A DNA stretch of 64,000 nt from Pseudoalteromonas phenolica. Its GTDB lineage: Bacteria; Pseudomonadota; Gammaproteobacteria; Enterobacterales; Alteromonadaceae. The position numbers and the translations under genes are program-made. Below are positions 9,249 through 17,284 of the stretch, piece after piece (the stretch's first letter is position 1; the number at the start of each line of letters is the position of its first letter). The notes beneath the pieces were generated by a model, which searched no databases, had not been told where the DNA came from, and saw only the letters and a list, made by a program, of their open reading frames with translations. The DNA is taken from NCBI RefSeq assembly GCF_005876835.1, contig NZ_PPSW01000014.1:203056-267055 (forward strand). Direction: 5' to 3'.

Positions 9249-10019
9249 ATGAAAGCATTTAATAAATTATCAATCTTAGCAATTGCCACTTTATCCTTTA
9301 TCAGCCCTAACGCCCTATCTGAAGAGGTACCTGACAATCAATCACCCAGTTATTCAAACTCAGCTCTAAGTGCAAAACTACATCGATTGCTTGGTCCTAA
9401 GGCAAGCTTTGAAATCACATCATTTAATGACTATTTCGAGCGCGTCACAATCGACAATCAAATCTTACTTGCTAGCAAAGATGGGCAGCATTTGTTTTGG
9501 GGTAAAGTGATCAACACCTCTACAAGCGAAGACCTGATTGAAAAAGCAAACCAACAACATAGACAAACATTATTCAAATCTATTCCTCGGGAGAAACTAC
9601 TCACCTACTCAGCAAAAGAAGAACGACATCAAATAACTATTTTTACCGATATCGACTGCCCATTTTGCAGAAAACTCCACACTCAAATAAAAGACTTAAA
9701 CCAGCTAGGTATCAGTGTCGATTATGTCATGTTGCCGAGAGGAAATGCTGGTAGCAAAGCCTTCAATAAAACCGTGAATGCGCTTTGCGCCACAAACCCG
9801 CGAGCCGCGATGGACTCCGCAATGCATAGGGGGCGTTTTGAAACGAATAATCAAGTAACTTCAGAATGCATCAACAACCTCAACATTCAAAAAGCTTTGG
9901 CACAAAAATTTGGTTTTAGTGCTACCCCTACTATTTTATTTGCCAATGGAGAAACAGTACCAGGCTTTATAAGTACAGAAGACATTTCGAAAATCATTCA
10001 GAAAATAGAATCTATTTAA
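9249..10019 (+). CDS. DsbC-like thiol:disulfide interchange protein
   Basis: 256 residues with a signal peptide (about 1-24) and an N-terminal DsbC-like dimerisation region. The thioredoxin-fold catalytic domain has FTDIDCPFC (C137, C140) and a cis-Pro motif (SATPT, P227). A second Cys pair (C180, C207) matches the structural disulfide of DsbC. A periplasmic disulfide isomerase or reductase role is expected from the family; this copy may be a paralogue of the housekeeping dsbC. It follows the ToxR-like regulator. Downstream the strand changes and the cassette island begins. Confidence 0.87.
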   Translation: MKAFNKLSILAIATLSFISPNALSEEVPDNQSPSYSNSALSAKLHRLLGPKASFEITSFNDYFERVTIDNQILLASKDGQHLFWGKVINTSTSEDLIEKANQQHRQTLFKSIPREKLLTYSAKEERHQITIFTDIDCPFCRKLHTQIKDLNQLGISVDYVMLPRGNAGSKAFNKTVNALCATNPRAAMDSAMHRGRFETNNQVTSECINNLNIQKALAQKFGFSATPTILFANGETVPGFISTEDISKIIQKIESI

Positions 10020-10122
10020 GAAGGTTACTTTGCTGTACAGAGAGTAAATATATAACCCCGAGAGAAATACTACCAAGAATGAAATTTATCATAGTTATAA
10101 ATTACCGCTTATACTGCTTACC

Positions 10123-10223
10123 CTATAACGTTTACCGTAAAGGGCAAAAAATAGCTGGCTAAAATTAGCGATGAAAGAGCACAAGCCTGCTGTTCCGTTT
10201 TTGGTTTAACGGCTTTGTTAGCT
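10123..10223 (-). repeat. attC-like recombination site of the SLATT gene cassette
   Basis: Read on the minus strand, this begins with the inverse core AGCTAAC (the SLATT stop codon TAA lies inside it). It runs about 100 nt with internal imperfect pairing (AGCAGGCT with AGCCAGCT) and ends at a degenerate core GTTATAG. Its middle is similar to the site at 10872-10971 (shared: GCTAATTTTAGCC versus GCTAATTATAGCC, TTTTTTGCC versus TTTTTCGCC). The flanking bases GGTAGCTAA are complementary to the 5' end of the same cassette (TTTGCTAC at 10878-10871), as expected for a circularised cassette. Confidence 0.7.
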
Positions 10224-10829
10224 ACCTATTGCAGTAATTGTTGCACTATAAGTTTGGAAGCATGCCCATGATAAAAGAGAAATAGCGATAAGCATTGTTA
10301 GTATGTAACCTAAAAACTCTGTGATAAATAATTTAATCGAATAATATTTATGTTCAACTCCTTCACTACTAGATACGTAATAATCAATTTGGTCATGAAC
10401 TAAATTTCTGTTCAAAATTTGGGAGTATTTACTACTGTTGCATTCATAAAGATCTTGTTTACTTGCTAGGTCATCTTCTTTATCAATCAAATGCTTAAAT
10501 GATAAACGAAGCTCATTAATTTCCATTGCTTGCCTTCTAAATTTATCAGCCTTTAAAGAGAAATTACTTTTCTGAACAACAACAGCAATAACCATTGCAA
10601 ATATTGATATAGAAGTGATAGAAAAGCCTAGGAAGCGACTATATTCAACGATAAAACTATTGTGTGCGTACAACTGAGTTAGAAGAGAAATAACAATAAG
10701 GCTGAAAGCTAAGATAGTGAGCGACCACAATGATAAAGTATTATGCCTTTCAAGTCTTCTATTTGCTTGAAAGCAACTTTCTTTCGTTATCCCTGCTCTC
10801 CTATATAAATTTTCAAGTTGTGATTTCAC
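10218..10829 (-). CDS. SLATT-domain-like membrane protein (putative defence effector)
   Basis: 203 residues, GTG start with AGGAG 6 bases upstream. Two close N-terminal membrane helices (about 32-52 and 67-86) are followed by a long cytosolic helical region (about 90-155) and a further C-terminal helix (about 168-190). This is the layout of SLATT proteins, described as predicted membrane-perforating effectors of bacterial conflict systems. The family includes members linked to reverse transcriptases. The exact SLATT family is my judgement from pattern. It sits next to an RT plus nuclease-like operon. The stop codon falls inside the attC-like site, as in integron cassettes. Confidence 0.72.
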   Translation of the reverse strand: MKSQLENLYRRAGITKESCFQANRRLERHNTLSLWSLTILAFSLIVISLLTQLYAHNSFIVEYSRFLGFSITSISIFAMVIAVVVQKSNFSLKADKFRRQAMEINELRLSFKHLIDKEDDLASKQDLYECNSSKYSQILNRNLVHDQIDYYVSSSEGVEHKYYSIKLFITEFLGYILTMLIAISLLSWACFQTYSATITAIGS

Positions 10830-10871
10830 AAATAACTCCTATATATCCTTGAGATAAAATTTCGGTGTGAG

Positions 10872-10971
10872 TAGCAAAAGCCTTACTAATAGGCGAAAAA
10901 TGCTTGGCTATAATTAGCGACGAAGGAGCGCAAGCCAAGCGTTTTGCGTCCTTTTAAGTAACTTGTTAGCT
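10872..10971 (-). repeat. attC-like recombination site of the RT/nuclease cassette
   Basis: Minus strand: inverse core AGCTAACAAG, then a strong internal stem (GCTTGGCT with AGCCAAGC, 8 bp perfect) and outer pairing TTACT/AGTAA. It ends at a degenerate core (TTTTGCT in place of GTTAGCT). The nuclease stop codon lies one base before the core. The extended arm TAGGTAAAGCTAA (10979-10967 on the minus strand) is complementary to the cassette's 5' end TTAGCTTTACCTA at 13347-13335. Confidence 0.75.
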
Positions 10972-11685
10972 TTACCTAAAATCGTCAGGTGAATCAAAAA
11001 AATTAATGAGTTCATTGAAGCAGTCAACTGTTGATTGACCTGATGCTAATTCAATAGCGTCTTTAACTGAAAGAACAATGTAATTTCCTAACCTAGGATT
11101 AATTAGGCCTATTTGATTAATACTATTTTGGTGTAAGGAATAGTTTAAAGTTAAATAAATCAGAATTTGCTTTAAATCTGCAATTCTAAAATCTCTTTCT
11201 CCAGACTTTACTTCATAAAGCGTAGTACCAGCTAAAATATCTCCATAGCAATCAGATACTAAGCCACAGCCTGAGAAATGTGGAGATATCGTAATTGACT
11301 TACCTTTCTCGTAGTAAAAGAAATAGTGAAACAGATTTCCTGCGATTAATTTAGACTCATTAATTTCTTCTTCGCTCAAAGGAGCTAACTGTTCAGGATT
11401 AAAATCTAAATTTTTAATGTAAGAGAAGGCTGTATTTGCAACCTCTGTTATGACTTCTTGAGTTAAATCATTAGTTTTATTAATTTGGCTTTCCATCATT
11501 TTTTTATATAGATAGAAACCTGTTTCATTTATTAGCGCACGTCTAGTTGGTTCCGATGTAGAAAAAATACCATCATCAAATGTTTCTTTTTGAAGATTAC
11601 ATTTTTTAACTAATCTATTCAAAAATGGAAAGGTTTTTCTCCATGTTGATGGGTAGTTTCTAGACAACTGGGTAACAGTAATCAT
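10972..11685 (-). CDS. PD-(D/E)XK nuclease-like protein linked to reverse transcriptase
   Basis: 237 residues from the ATG at 11685, which overlaps the RT stop (ATGA); a longer TTG start at 11700 is less likely. The C-terminal half has a PD-(D/E)XK signature: SDCYGDIL (D149), then LYEVKSG (E158, K160), a KQILIYLTL helix with Q173, and LINPRLG (about 195-200) as in many restriction-type nucleases. The N-terminal half is helical and unassigned. Translational coupling suggests a complex with, or dose link to, the RT. Nuclease activity is inferred from motifs only. Base composition is AT-rich like the RT. Confidence 0.78.
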   Translation of the reverse strand: MITVTQLSRNYPSTWRKTFPFLNRLVKKCNLQKETFDDGIFSTSEPTRRALINETGFYLYKKMMESQINKTNDLTQEVITEVANTAFSYIKNLDFNPEQLAPLSEEEINESKLIAGNLFHYFFYYEKGKSITISPHFSGCGLVSDCYGDILAGTTLYEVKSGERDFRIADLKQILIYLTLNYSLHQNSINQIGLINPRLGNYIVLSVKDAIELASGQSTVDCFNELINFFDSPDDFR

Positions 11686-13307
11686 AAAAGTGTTCCCCAA
11701 CCATTACTATTAAAGCGTTCACTAAACCACTTAATCAATAACGTATCTATATCAGGAAGTTCACCTTTTACTTTATCGCGCCAGTGCTGTCCTTCGTCGC
11801 CCAAAATATAAGAAGATATTAAAAGCGAACGTTTTTCCCACCTACTAAGTGAAGAAAATGATTTGAGTTTATCCGAAATCCAATAATCTGAATCATGTTG
11901 TGCCATAGCAAGTATGATTTCAGAGGTAATAACTGGGTTTACTTGGTTCTTATACGCTTTTATAAGTGCAAAATCCGCTTCTTCTGACTTGTCATGGGCT
12001 AGAATTCTAACGGCATACATGAGGTTTATTGGGACCTTAGTAATATATGACTCGTTATTTAACAAATTTCGGAGATCTTCAAAGATTAGTTCTCGTGAGT
12101 CATTATCAAGATCGCTAATAATTGAGCGGCAAAGCAACATCACTGATGGAAAAACAGGATATAAAACGTCAAGATTGGATTTAGCTTCATCTCGTTGGCC
12201 GAATAAGGAATAAATAGCTGCTTTTCGCTGTTGCGGACTAAGGTATTTAATTGAGTTTATAAGCCTTCTCGTTAAAGCTTGATTAATACGGCTTTTACTA
12301 ATTTCTTTACCTAGCATACCTACAATATCAAACTTTTCTAGCTCACTTTTCAAGTCATCATAATCGGTATCCGCAGTTGGAGAATAAGGGTCATAAAACA
12401 GTCTTAGTTTTAAAAAGTTGTCAGCTTGAATATTATCTTCATTGGAGTCATTTGGATTTCCAAATTCTGATAGAGACAAAAACTCACTCGAAGTCATTAT
12501 TTGAGTTTTTGATTTTTGGATCGCTAAGCCTTCATTCTCGGTTAACTTTTCGCATAAATATATAAGGTTACCATATGCTTCTTCAACAGAATCAGTGAAG
12601 ATTATATAATCATCTGCATACCTACAGAACTCTATCCCTTCAGATAGTAGTAATCGATCTACTCTATTTAACAGTAGTTCGCTTAATATTCGAGCAGCTG
12701 GTCCACCAACAGGAAGACCATAAGAAACTCCTTTAGAAATCTTTGAAAGCAGCTTAACTATGCGTTTTACAGATTCAGTGTTTGTTGTTGCTTTACGCAA
12801 AGCATTTTCAATTCTATGGTGATAAACGCTAGGATAAAAATTTGAAATGTCGCATTTTAAAACAACAGGTTTTTGCTTAGCCAATTCTATGGCTCTTTTG
12901 TTAAATTCAGACCAATTATATTCACGGTCGAAGAGATATTTTTTATCCTTGTCGTAGCTATATCGATAGGAGAAAACCTTCTTTTTAGATGTAGGTATTC
13001 TCGCAGTTTCAATCTCGTCAGAGATGGATATAACTAAAGCTAAGAAATATGCGTTCCATAATGGGTCTATTTGAGTACCATATCTGAAGCCATGGTAACC
13101 CACAGCTTGCAATGCCTTTTCATGTAAAACAGGATACTCAGATAAATAGTCTTCAAACGAAGAGTGAACCTTTTCTAATAAATCTATAGTTTCAGTTTGC
13201 TTATCATTAAACAGAAGGTTCTCAATAGGAAAAGGGAAAATATCCGTATCTCCATGGGCAATGATATTTTCCACAGATTTCTTTAAGTATTGTCTAAATT
13301 TGCTCAT
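11682..13307 (-). CDS. Reverse transcriptase of the UG/Abi (defence-associated) type
   Basis: 541 residues from the ATG at 13307 (AAGGAAC upstream; a GTG at 13310 is too close to it). RT motifs are intact: VVLKCDISNFYPS (catalytic D153), SYGLPVGGPAARILSE (197-210), FCRYADDYIIFTDS (YADD 230-233) and LAIQKSKTQI (258-270). The last 250 residues are helical and HEAT/alpha-repeat-like (LSPQQRKAAIYSLFG...), as in UG/Abi RTs. There is no maturase, HNH or integrase domain, so it is not a group II intron or DGR enzyme. No retron-type msr/msd was recognised beside it. The nearest match in concept is the DRT family; the subgroup could not be named. Confidence 0.88.
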   Translation of the reverse strand: MSKFRQYLKKSVENIIAHGDTDIFPFPIENLLFNDKQTETIDLLEKVHSSFEDYLSEYPVLHEKALQAVGYHGFRYGTQIDPLWNAYFLALVISISDEIETARIPTSKKKVFSYRYSYDKDKKYLFDREYNWSEFNKRAIELAKQKPVVLKCDISNFYPSVYHHRIENALRKATTNTESVKRIVKLLSKISKGVSYGLPVGGPAARILSELLLNRVDRLLLSEGIEFCRYADDYIIFTDSVEEAYGNLIYLCEKLTENEGLAIQKSKTQIMTSSEFLSLSEFGNPNDSNEDNIQADNFLKLRLFYDPYSPTADTDYDDLKSELEKFDIVGMLGKEISKSRINQALTRRLINSIKYLSPQQRKAAIYSLFGQRDEAKSNLDVLYPVFPSVMLLCRSIISDLDNDSRELIFEDLRNLLNNESYITKVPINLMYAVRILAHDKSEEADFALIKAYKNQVNPVITSEIILAMAQHDSDYWISDKLKSFSSLSRWEKRSLLISSYILGDEGQHWRDKVKGELPDIDTLLIKWFSERFNSNGWGTLL

Positions 13308-13334
13308 CACGTTCCTTATGTTGCGGATGTAAAC

Positions 13335-13348
13335 TAGGTAAAGCTAAC
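13335..13348. repeat. 5' boundary of the RT/nuclease cassette
   Basis: On the minus strand the sequence reads G/TTAGCTTTACCTA. It is a perfect complement of the arm beside the cassette's own attC-like site at 10966-10979. In an integron cassette these two ends join to form the circular attC. The boundary falls between 13347 and 13348. Only 27 bases separate it from the RT GTG/ATG start. Confidence 0.68.
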
Positions 13349-13359
13349 AGCCTTTTCAA

Positions 13360-13418
13360 AGAAAAAACACCTGATTTTATCGGCACAAAATCGGGAATCC
13401 TTTCTATTTTTTCGCTAA
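13360..13418. other. Imperfect double-stem hairpin just upstream of the RT cassette
   Basis: An inner stem CCTGATTTT/AAAATCGGG (9 positions, one mismatch) around an 8-nt loop is flanked by an outer stem GAAAAAA/TTTTTTC. GCTAACA occurs on both sides (13343 and 13412). It may be the attC of a lost cassette, an attI-like site, or a structured RNA element preceding the RT. Which one cannot be decided here. Confidence 0.4.
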
Positions 13419-14040
13419 CATTACATTGCTAATCTATAAGGATCAACAACTTGTTGACTCCACTTGAAATAGTCAGGCATTGTAAATATCGAAAATCAGG
13501 AATAGTTAAAAAATTTGGATTTTTATCAAAAGTCCCATTTTACTGAAGCTCTGAACTGTAAAGACTATATTTAACACTCTAGCCTTATCTACACGAGTTA
13601 ATGTTTGTCTAGGGTTTGAGCAGTAAAAGCTATCTGCACTTATTATTCTTCCTCCCAAGATAATTTTAAAGCTAGCCTAAACCGTTCTTTCTTGGGTCAA
13701 AATGAAAACAACCACCCAGTGTTTTGGGCAATTCAACGAGTAGGCTATGTAGTTTTTAAGGTTTTATTACCAATGATGTTTGAAGCTAAAAGTGATTTAT
13801 TTAAGAGGCTTTCTCTGAATTGGCACCATGTCAGAAGCGGATTTTGGTACTAACTTGTTTCCTCAGTAATGTATGTGACCACAAACATGCAAAGGCCAGC
13901 TTTGAGCGAGAAACAGAAGTTGTAGGCCATAAGCGCTGTATTAGTGTTTTACTTTAAGTGCAACCTTCAGGCTTTTATTCAAACACTAATTTAAACCTTT
14001 TTTGAGCAACTTGCGTCTCAGAGAGCATAATTATAAAAAA
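13419..14040. other. AT-rich gap without a recognisable gene
   Basis: About 620 bases with no open frame longer than 60 codons and no similarity I recognise. It holds one perfect inverted repeat, ATTAGTGTTT/AAACACTAAT (13940-13949 and 13981-13990, loop 31). The stretch could be decayed cassette or chromosomal spacer. It could also carry the promoter for the minus-strand RT operon, which has none inside its cassette. Confidence 0.5.
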
Positions 14041-14114
14041 CTGTATTTTTTTATAGCAAGATCAATTTGATATACAATACCGCGTGCTGAATTTTGACAT
14101 TAGGGACAATTTTG
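14041..14114 (+). promoter_or_regulatory. Likely promoter and leader of the secreted hydrolase gene
   Basis: A TATACAAT element at about 14071-14078 follows an AT-rich stretch. AGGGA lies 8 bases before the ATG at 14115. Confidence 0.4.
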
Positions 14115-15854
14115 ATGCTTACTCGTTTTTCGTGTTTTTTTGCCATCCTATCCATAGTTACTGCCTCTTTTTCGACATTCGCTTCAGATGTTTTAGAGTG
14201 TGTTATTGAAAGATATAGTCAGCCAAATAGTTCGTTTACAGGTTTACCTAATCCTGCTGAACTGGGCGAACATAAATACAAAATAATGAACTATGGCGAA
14301 CAACCCTTTTTATTTGCTATCTCAAAACCTGATGTCATTGCTCCAAATGTGAGCCTACCGAGCTTTCTTTCAGACTATTCTCGCAACCAAGGATATGAAG
14401 ACAATGCTTACCACGAATTTAAAAGTGGTAATTTACCTTTGCAGGCTAAAGTTTGGCTTCCGTTGGGAGCCCAGCCACTGCCGTTAGTGTTATTAGTCCA
14501 TGGAAATTCTGCGCCTGGGTTTGATTATCTGGGTGAGTTACTCGCCAGCCGTGGGCATTTTGTGGTGCAAGTAGATCAAACGTATTTGAATGGTTTATGG
14601 GGTGAAAATGGTGCCCGTGGTTGGATACTACTTGAACATATCAAACTGCTACAAAAATGGAATGCAGAGCAAGTCCATGCTTTTTATAACAAGCTAGATT
14701 TAGAGAATATCGCTTTAATAGGCATGTCTAGAGGGGGTGAGGCTGTTGCTTTAGCTGCATCATTTAATCAATGGAAAACTTTACCTGATAGTGCTGAATC
14801 AACAGGGTTTGGTTTCAACATTAAATCCGTTGTCGCATTAGCCCCAATGGACGGGCAATATCAACATGCCGATGGCAGAAATATCCTGAAAAATGTTAAC
14901 TATTTAGTGTTACAAGGAGGCCATGATGCAGATGTTTATCAGTTTCTTGGTAGCCAACAATGGCATCGCACTCACTTCGATGCTGATAAAGATTTATTAA
15001 AGCAGTCCATTTATATTTATCGTGCTAACCACATAAACTTTAATCAAGACATGTCTGATGATTACCATTGGGGAAGCAGCAAAGATTTTTATTCAAAGCT
15101 ATTAACCCCCAAACAACAAGAGAAGTTAACTAAAGTGTATGTTTCAGCTTTTTTGGAAGCTACATTGGCGAACAAAAAAGCGTATCGAAAAATTTTTAGA
15201 CAACCTGTGACTAGTGAGTTTGGCCTTCCTGACGATATTTATATCAGTCGCCATATGACATCTGATTTCAAAGTTATAGAAGACTTTGAGGGTGACGCTG
15301 AAAAAGAAAGCACCGTTAAAGCCCTATCTGGTAAAAAATTAGAAGAAGTGCCAATCGACATAGACTCAGAGCGTCTAAGAAACGGCACTAAAACCTCTAA
15401 TAATGTATTGAAGGTTCAACTTAAGAAACAAGTTGAAACACGGGTGAGCATTAAGTTCGCAGGTACTGAGTTGTTTCAGCAAAATAGTAAAGGAAAACCC
15501 TACCTAAGCTTCTCACTGGCTAGAGCTGATTCAGGAGAAGGCGAAGAATGTGGATCATACAATTTGTTATCTGATACCAAGGTAGAGCTACTTAATAAGT
15601 CTGATGTTATGTTTAAAAAAAGTTTAGCCGCATCTGGCAGTGTCTCGCCTTTGTTAATTTCTGACTTCTCTGAATTGGAAAAAGGTGGTGTGAGATATGC
15701 GCCAACGGAGCCAGTTTTGCAAACCTTTACGCTCCCTATTGAATTGAATAAGCCAATCAGTGCCGAAAGCGAATTAGAGCTTGTCTTTATTTTTGAACCG
15801 ACGAGAGATGTAACTATCATCTTGGATGATATTGGAATAACGAGCGCGATATAG
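14115..15854 (+). CDS. Secreted alpha/beta hydrolase
   Basis: 579 residues with a signal peptide (1-24). The alpha/beta hydrolase core has an oxyanion VHGNSAPG (HG 129-130), nucleophile elbow GMSRGG (S205), a candidate acid in QGGHDADVY (about 271-273) and catalytic His in ANHINFN (H306). A C-terminal beta-rich region of about 190 residues follows and may bind a surface or substrate. The substrate class (esterase, lipase or peptidase) cannot be told. The ATG at 14115 was chosen over an upstream TTG because of the Shine-Dalgarno AGGGA. It marks the chromosomal side of the island. Confidence 0.83.
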   Translation: MLTRFSCFFAILSIVTASFSTFASDVLECVIERYSQPNSSFTGLPNPAELGEHKYKIMNYGEQPFLFAISKPDVIAPNVSLPSFLSDYSRNQGYEDNAYHEFKSGNLPLQAKVWLPLGAQPLPLVLLVHGNSAPGFDYLGELLASRGHFVVQVDQTYLNGLWGENGARGWILLEHIKLLQKWNAEQVHAFYNKLDLENIALIGMSRGGEAVALAASFNQWKTLPDSAESTGFGFNIKSVVALAPMDGQYQHADGRNILKNVNYLVLQGGHDADVYQFLGSQQWHRTHFDADKDLLKQSIYIYRANHINFNQDMSDDYHWGSSKDFYSKLLTPKQQEKLTKVYVSAFLEATLANKKAYRKIFRQPVTSEFGLPDDIYISRHMTSDFKVIEDFEGDAEKESTVKALSGKKLEEVPIDIDSERLRNGTKTSNNVLKVQLKKQVETRVSIKFAGTELFQQNSKGKPYLSFSLARADSGEGEECGSYNLLSDTKVELLNKSDVMFKKSLAASGSVSPLLISDFSELEKGGVRYAPTEPVLQTFTLPIELNKPISAESELELVFIFEPTRDVTIILDDIGITSAI

Positions 15855-16157
15855 CTAATCAGCTTTATTTTAAACAAGCGAGTCATTCACGCATTAGAAA
15901 AGCGAGCTTACCTTGTGGTGAGGCATAAAATCGTTTTTAACGGCAGCGATTTCATAAAGCTACCATTAGTCTCTAACACGTTTTATCCAAAATAGTGTTA
16001 GAGCGACTCACCACTATTTTCTCTCTTAGAAGCTCAGCTAAATAGTAAATAAGGACATTGGTTTAATTTAAGAATGAATATAAACGGCTTCGATTAGCTA
16101 AGGAAAGAAAAGTATATTATTTTTTTGGGAGTATAAATTTGAAATCTTTGAAGGATT
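15855..16157. other. Intergenic stretch between hydrolase and ffs
   Basis: No gene seen. One 9-bp perfect inverted repeat, CTCTAACAC/GTGTTAGAG (15971-16003), lies 117 bases after the hydrolase stop and could be its terminator, but it lacks an immediate T-tract. Confidence 0.5.
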
Positions 16158-16272
16158 GGGTGGTAGTCTTACCAGCCACATCCCGGCACACAAGTCATTC
16201 GCTGTGGCTGCTTCCTTCCGGACCTGACCAGGTTCACGAACTATTGTTGCGAGAGGACCAATAAGACCACCA
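16158..16272 (-). ncRNA. ffs: 4.5S RNA (bacterial signal recognition particle RNA)
   Basis: The reverse strand holds the SRP RNA core: CCTGGTCAGGTCCGGAAGGA, then AGCAGCCA, and TGTGCCGGGATGTGGCTGG, closely matching E. coli 4.5S RNA. The ends TGGTGGTCTTA and TAAGACTACCACCC pair to form the long terminal helix. Length is about 115 nt, as in E. coli. It binds Ffh in co-translational targeting of membrane proteins. The GGTCAGGTCCGGAAGGAAGC tetraloop region and the symmetric loop are intact. Confidence 0.95.
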
Positions 16273-16393
16273 TAGTGGGCCTTGTTAGGCGCGGGAAGGA
16301 TTATCTCTATTATGTGCTTTAGATTCAAGGAAAAACTGAATTAATTAAACCGATTGCCTAATGCTTAAACAATCGGTTTAAAATATGGCGAGA

Positions 16394-17284
16394 TTAATTT
16401 GCTAATGACTTCTTCACAGCTTCAAGCTTAGTCTTAACACGTTTCATGTTAGCAGGACCCATACGTAAGAACTGCTTTTGCGCATCTGATAACTTTTCCC
16501 ACTCTGGATATGCATAGCTATAAGTCACCGAATCTTTAATAAGTGGCAAGCTTGTTTCTGGAATTGGCGTGTCTAAAAGCTCAATGATCGCTTCATTTAA
16601 AGTGTAATTAAAGTCTTCGCCCTCATAGCCAATTTCTTCATAGGCTTCAAAAATAAGTGGCTGAAACTTTTTATACACACGTACGATTTGCGCATTGCTC
16701 ATCTGCGTTAGCATATCGACATAAGGTGTATAACGCTCAAAGCTATTTGGATCTGTAATGATGATGTCTGACTCAAGCGCCATAAACTTATCAACCGGTG
16801 CACTCACTGGCGCATGCTTTTTCGCAAGCTTGCCTTGCGCTAAGTTATCTACAAATACAACGGTTCTGCGCACCATATCTTCAGTCACTAACAAACCTAA
16901 AGATTGCTCAGTGAGGTATTCACCTAAGCTTTGTTTCACTTCTGCATCACTCTCATCCAACGATGGAAGCTGAGGCTCAGCAGGCTTTGCTTCAACGATT
17001 CGCTCTGCAACAGGCTCAGGGGTCGGCTCTGGCTGCGGTTCAGGTTCATATGTTTCTACAACCTCAGGTTCTGGCTCAGGCTCTGGTTGACTTTGCGCCG
17101 TATTGACTGGTTTTACCGGTTCTGCGGCAGGCACGACGACGTCTTGCTTGAACTTTTCATTTTCTACAGGCTGTTCAGATTTGCTTGAAAGAATAAAAAC
17201 AGCAACGACGATTAACGCCATAACAACAACGGCTGCAAATAGCAGCTGGGTTTGGGAAGGCTTTGAAGAAGGTTGTTCTGACAT
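16394..17284 (-). CDS. DUF3014 domain protein, membrane-anchored
   Basis: 296 residues: a short cytosolic tail, one membrane helix (about 13-33), and a Pro/Glu-rich linker (about 66-105; repeats of PEPEPEP) that could span the periplasm. A folded helical domain follows (about 115-296; SLGEYLTEQSLGLLVTEDMVRRTVVFVDNLAQGK, RYTPYVDMLT), recognised as DUF3014. Function unknown. It stands alone on the minus strand between ffs and the divergent patatin gene. Confidence 0.85.
   Translation of the reverse strand: MSEQPSSKPSQTQLLFAAVVVMALIVVAVFILSSKSEQPVENEKFKQDVVVPAAEPVKPVNTAQSQPEPEPEPEVVETYEPEPQPEPTPEPVAERIVEAKPAEPQLPSLDESDAEVKQSLGEYLTEQSLGLLVTEDMVRRTVVFVDNLAQGKLAKKHAPVSAPVDKFMALESDIIITDPNSFERYTPYVDMLTQMSNAQIVRVYKKFQPLIFEAYEEIGYEGEDFNYTLNEAIIELLDTPIPETSLPLIKDSVTYSYAYPEWEKLSDAQKQFLRMGPANMKRVKTKLEAVKKSLAN

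Noticed and set aside
11682..13307. Reverse transcriptase as part of a group IIC intron inserted at an attC site
   Set aside because: Group IIC introns do target attC-like stems, but no domain V-like hairpin was seen and the C-terminus is alpha-repeat rather than maturase. The RT is also followed by a translationally coupled second gene.
10966..13348. Terminal inverted repeats (TAGGTAAAGCTAA) of a transposon around the RT operon
   Set aside because: There is no transposase and no target duplication. The repeats join attC-like structures and a similar pairing exists for the neighbouring cassette, so the integron explanation covers more of the data.
16283..16300. GCGCCTAACAAGGC near ffs as an attC core
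   Set aside because: It matches the RYYYAAC core by itself, but no palindromic site or opposite core follows. Probably chance.
16098..16328. Small reading frame over the 4.5S RNA
   Set aside because: It lies over the ffs gene and its sequence is dictated by RNA structure.
16931..17188. Arg/Leu/Phe-rich frame opposite the Pro/Glu linker of the DUF3014 gene
   Set aside because: It is a low-complexity antisense image of the PEP repeats.
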